DNA from: Protula sp. h YS-2021
Taxonomy: Eukaryota; Annelida; Polychaeta; Sabellida; Serpulidae
Reading direction: 5' to 3'
Length of the DNA: 64,000 nucleotides
Assembly (NCBI GenBank): GCA_949752745.1
Contig: OX457031.1
Coordinates: 21,997,642 to 22,061,641, forward strand
Of this stretch, positions 62,573-64,000 are shown piece after piece. Numbering within the stretch: position 1 is the stretch's first letter; the number at the start of each line of letters is the position of its first letter. The notes beneath the pieces are model-generated. The model ran no database searches, was not told the DNA's origin, and saw only the letters and a list, made by a program, of their open reading frames with translations. A program made the position numbers and the translations under genes.

Positions 62573-63331
62573 TTGGTAAACATTCTAAGGCCGATCCAAT
62601 GTCGATTTCACGTTGCGACGTCGGCCAGACCAAACTATAATATTATATCTGGTTGTACTTTGGTTGTGGTTGGTGGCGACGAAAGATCAACATTTTAACA
62701 AGGTCTTTTACGCAACGTTGCGCAGACACTGGAAAAGCAACGTTGTTTAGACGATGCTTTTGGTCGCAGCTAAAAACCAACTTTCTCCGAATCTAATCAA
62801 CGCCTTTGGTGCAACGTTGAATGGACGTCATATAGACGTCAACTCCCAACGAAATCTCCTTGAGGTATCGCTCATCGACAATGGTAACCTTGACAGGTAA
62901 CTTTGGAAATAGACCAAAACGATGACATATATATGAGAATTTCAAGAGCGCGCACGTTTTTTCCACCGTCGTGTGAGAGATATCCATGGAAACTGACCTA
63001 CTACAGATCCTGCGTGACCAGCTGACCCAATGACCCAATGATGAGTGTACACTGACAGAGGGGTGACCACAGCCTTGCCGAGATGGTGATTCTAAATTAA
63101 TATTTCGCCGAAATCTACACAACGTCGCTTTTCCGACGTCTATACAACGGCGGGAGGTAGGCGTTGTTTCGGCTTCCATTTTCAAACCATCCGTTGATTA
63201 GACGTCAGATAATCGATGTCTCTTCAACGTCTGAAGGTAGACATTGTTTCGAATTCCATAAATAACAAAACCCCGACGTTGATCCCACGTCGGATGCAAC
63301 GACTAATCAACGTTGATCGATATTTGCTGGG
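62573..63331 (+). mobile_element. ACGTTG-family non-autonomous element, copy 4 (complete)
   Basis: Starts TTGGTAAACATTCTAAGG and ends GATATTTGCTGGG; the ends pair as inverted repeats. It shares order with copy 2: AATGTCGATTT, GGTTGTGGTTGG, CAACGTTGTTTAGACG, TGCGTGACC, AGAGGGGTGACCAC, CAACGTCGCTTTTCCGACGT and GTTGATCCCACGTCGG. Length 759 bp, no coding capacity. Confidence 0.7.
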
Positions 63332-63687
63332 TACTCTCTTCACGTATTGGAGGAATCCCGTCCTAGCGTTCCGAAAAGGCTATGATTCACTTATACCGGT
63401 GATCGTCGGCACTCGCGCGACATTGAAAAGAATGGGTGGTAGGGGAATCCATAACCCACGTTTTCAATGAGTTATAATTAAAGATGTGAAACCGTGACTC
63501 ACAACTGAAATCTTTACAAAGCAAAAGACTGTGTCTGTTATATAATACAAACCAGAGTATACAAAAGCATCCTTGTGATCTGATTGCTTCCCGAGTGTTT
63601 TCTTGGTGAGTTGTTTATATGTTTACGTAATATATTGGTTCCAATGCATCGCTAAAATGATGTGCTCCACGCTAATAGCTCGCAGTA
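63332..63687. other. Non-coding spacer
   Basis: Nothing recognised. Confidence 0.5.
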
Positions 63688-63790
63688 CAGCAGAACCCGA
63701 GATAAGACCTCCATAGGACTGAAGCAGAGTGGTCTTATTTGCAATATGGTTAAATTCCGGGGTGATCTTATCCAGCGGTCCCGGTTTATA
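63688..63790. mobile_element. pogo-like MITE fragment
   Basis: CAGCAGAACCCGAGATAAGACC follows TA at 63686-63687 in the pogo-like style, and GTGGTCTTATT and GTGATCTTATCC appear inverted inside. Right end not defined. Confidence 0.4.
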
Positions 63791-64000
63791 CGCAACAATT
63801 CGCAACACGCACACATTATGAATGTATTTAATAATAACCACACCCTACTGCTATCCCATCCCAAATAACCAGTGACTGTGGTTTTTAAGACCCTTTAATA
63901 AATACAGGAAGATTATTAGTCCAACGCACGTTCTATTATATTATTTATGTTTTAAAAGTAAAGATAACTTATAGTGTAATTGTTTGTTTACTTGAAGCGT

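Overview
The window looks like AT-rich nuclear DNA from an invertebrate animal. It has long non-coding stretches, dense microsatellites, several minisatellites, miniature inverted-repeat elements (MITEs), a decayed LINE and short exons with GT/AG borders. There are no operons, ribosome binding sites, rRNA genes or CRISPR arrays. The mix of repeats (a LINE with a C-terminal zinc finger, a probable BEL/Pao remnant, pogo-like MITEs) fits many marine invertebrates. I cannot name the species.

Only one host gene is supported well. On the minus strand, a signal-peptide exon (8294-8354) and an exon with most of an immunoglobulin V-type domain (6740-7006) join in phase 1. They look like the 5' end of a gene for a secreted or cell-surface Ig protein, transcribed toward position 1. 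The exon that should carry the second Ig cysteine was not found with confidence. A weaker two-exon plus-strand model lies at 60467-61099. Nearly all other open frames of 60-170 codons look like chance or repeat-derived frames.

Layout. 1-3 kb: dispersed repeats with internal tandem modules, one carrying three TGACGTCA palindromes. 4.4-6.6 kb: a 29-bp minisatellite with a 203-bp higher-order period, then a 32-bp minisatellite. 6.7-8.4 kb: the Ig-like gene, with a long CTA tract in its intron. 9.5-10.8 kb: a CT-rich tract and a pogo-like MITE. 11.7-14.2 kb: a 5'-truncated, frameshifted minus-strand LINE between 49-bp direct repeats. 15-34 kb: mostly non-coding, with many AT, AG, AC and AAT microsatellites, a 38-bp minisatellite and one MITE. 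35-36.1 kb: a foldback-like element whose inverted arms are tandem arrays, flanked by an 8-bp duplication. 41.6-42.3 kb: a GC- and CpG-rich patch that reads as a BEL/Pao protease remnant. 44.9-45.2 kb: a compact MITE. 47-63.4 kb: four copies of one non-autonomous element family built from ACGTTG/GACGTC motifs, among pogo-like MITE fragments.

The main interest is repeat biology: how tandem arrays, inverted repeats and mobile elements build on each other. Copies of several families recur within the window, so many calls rest on comparing copies here rather than on outside data.
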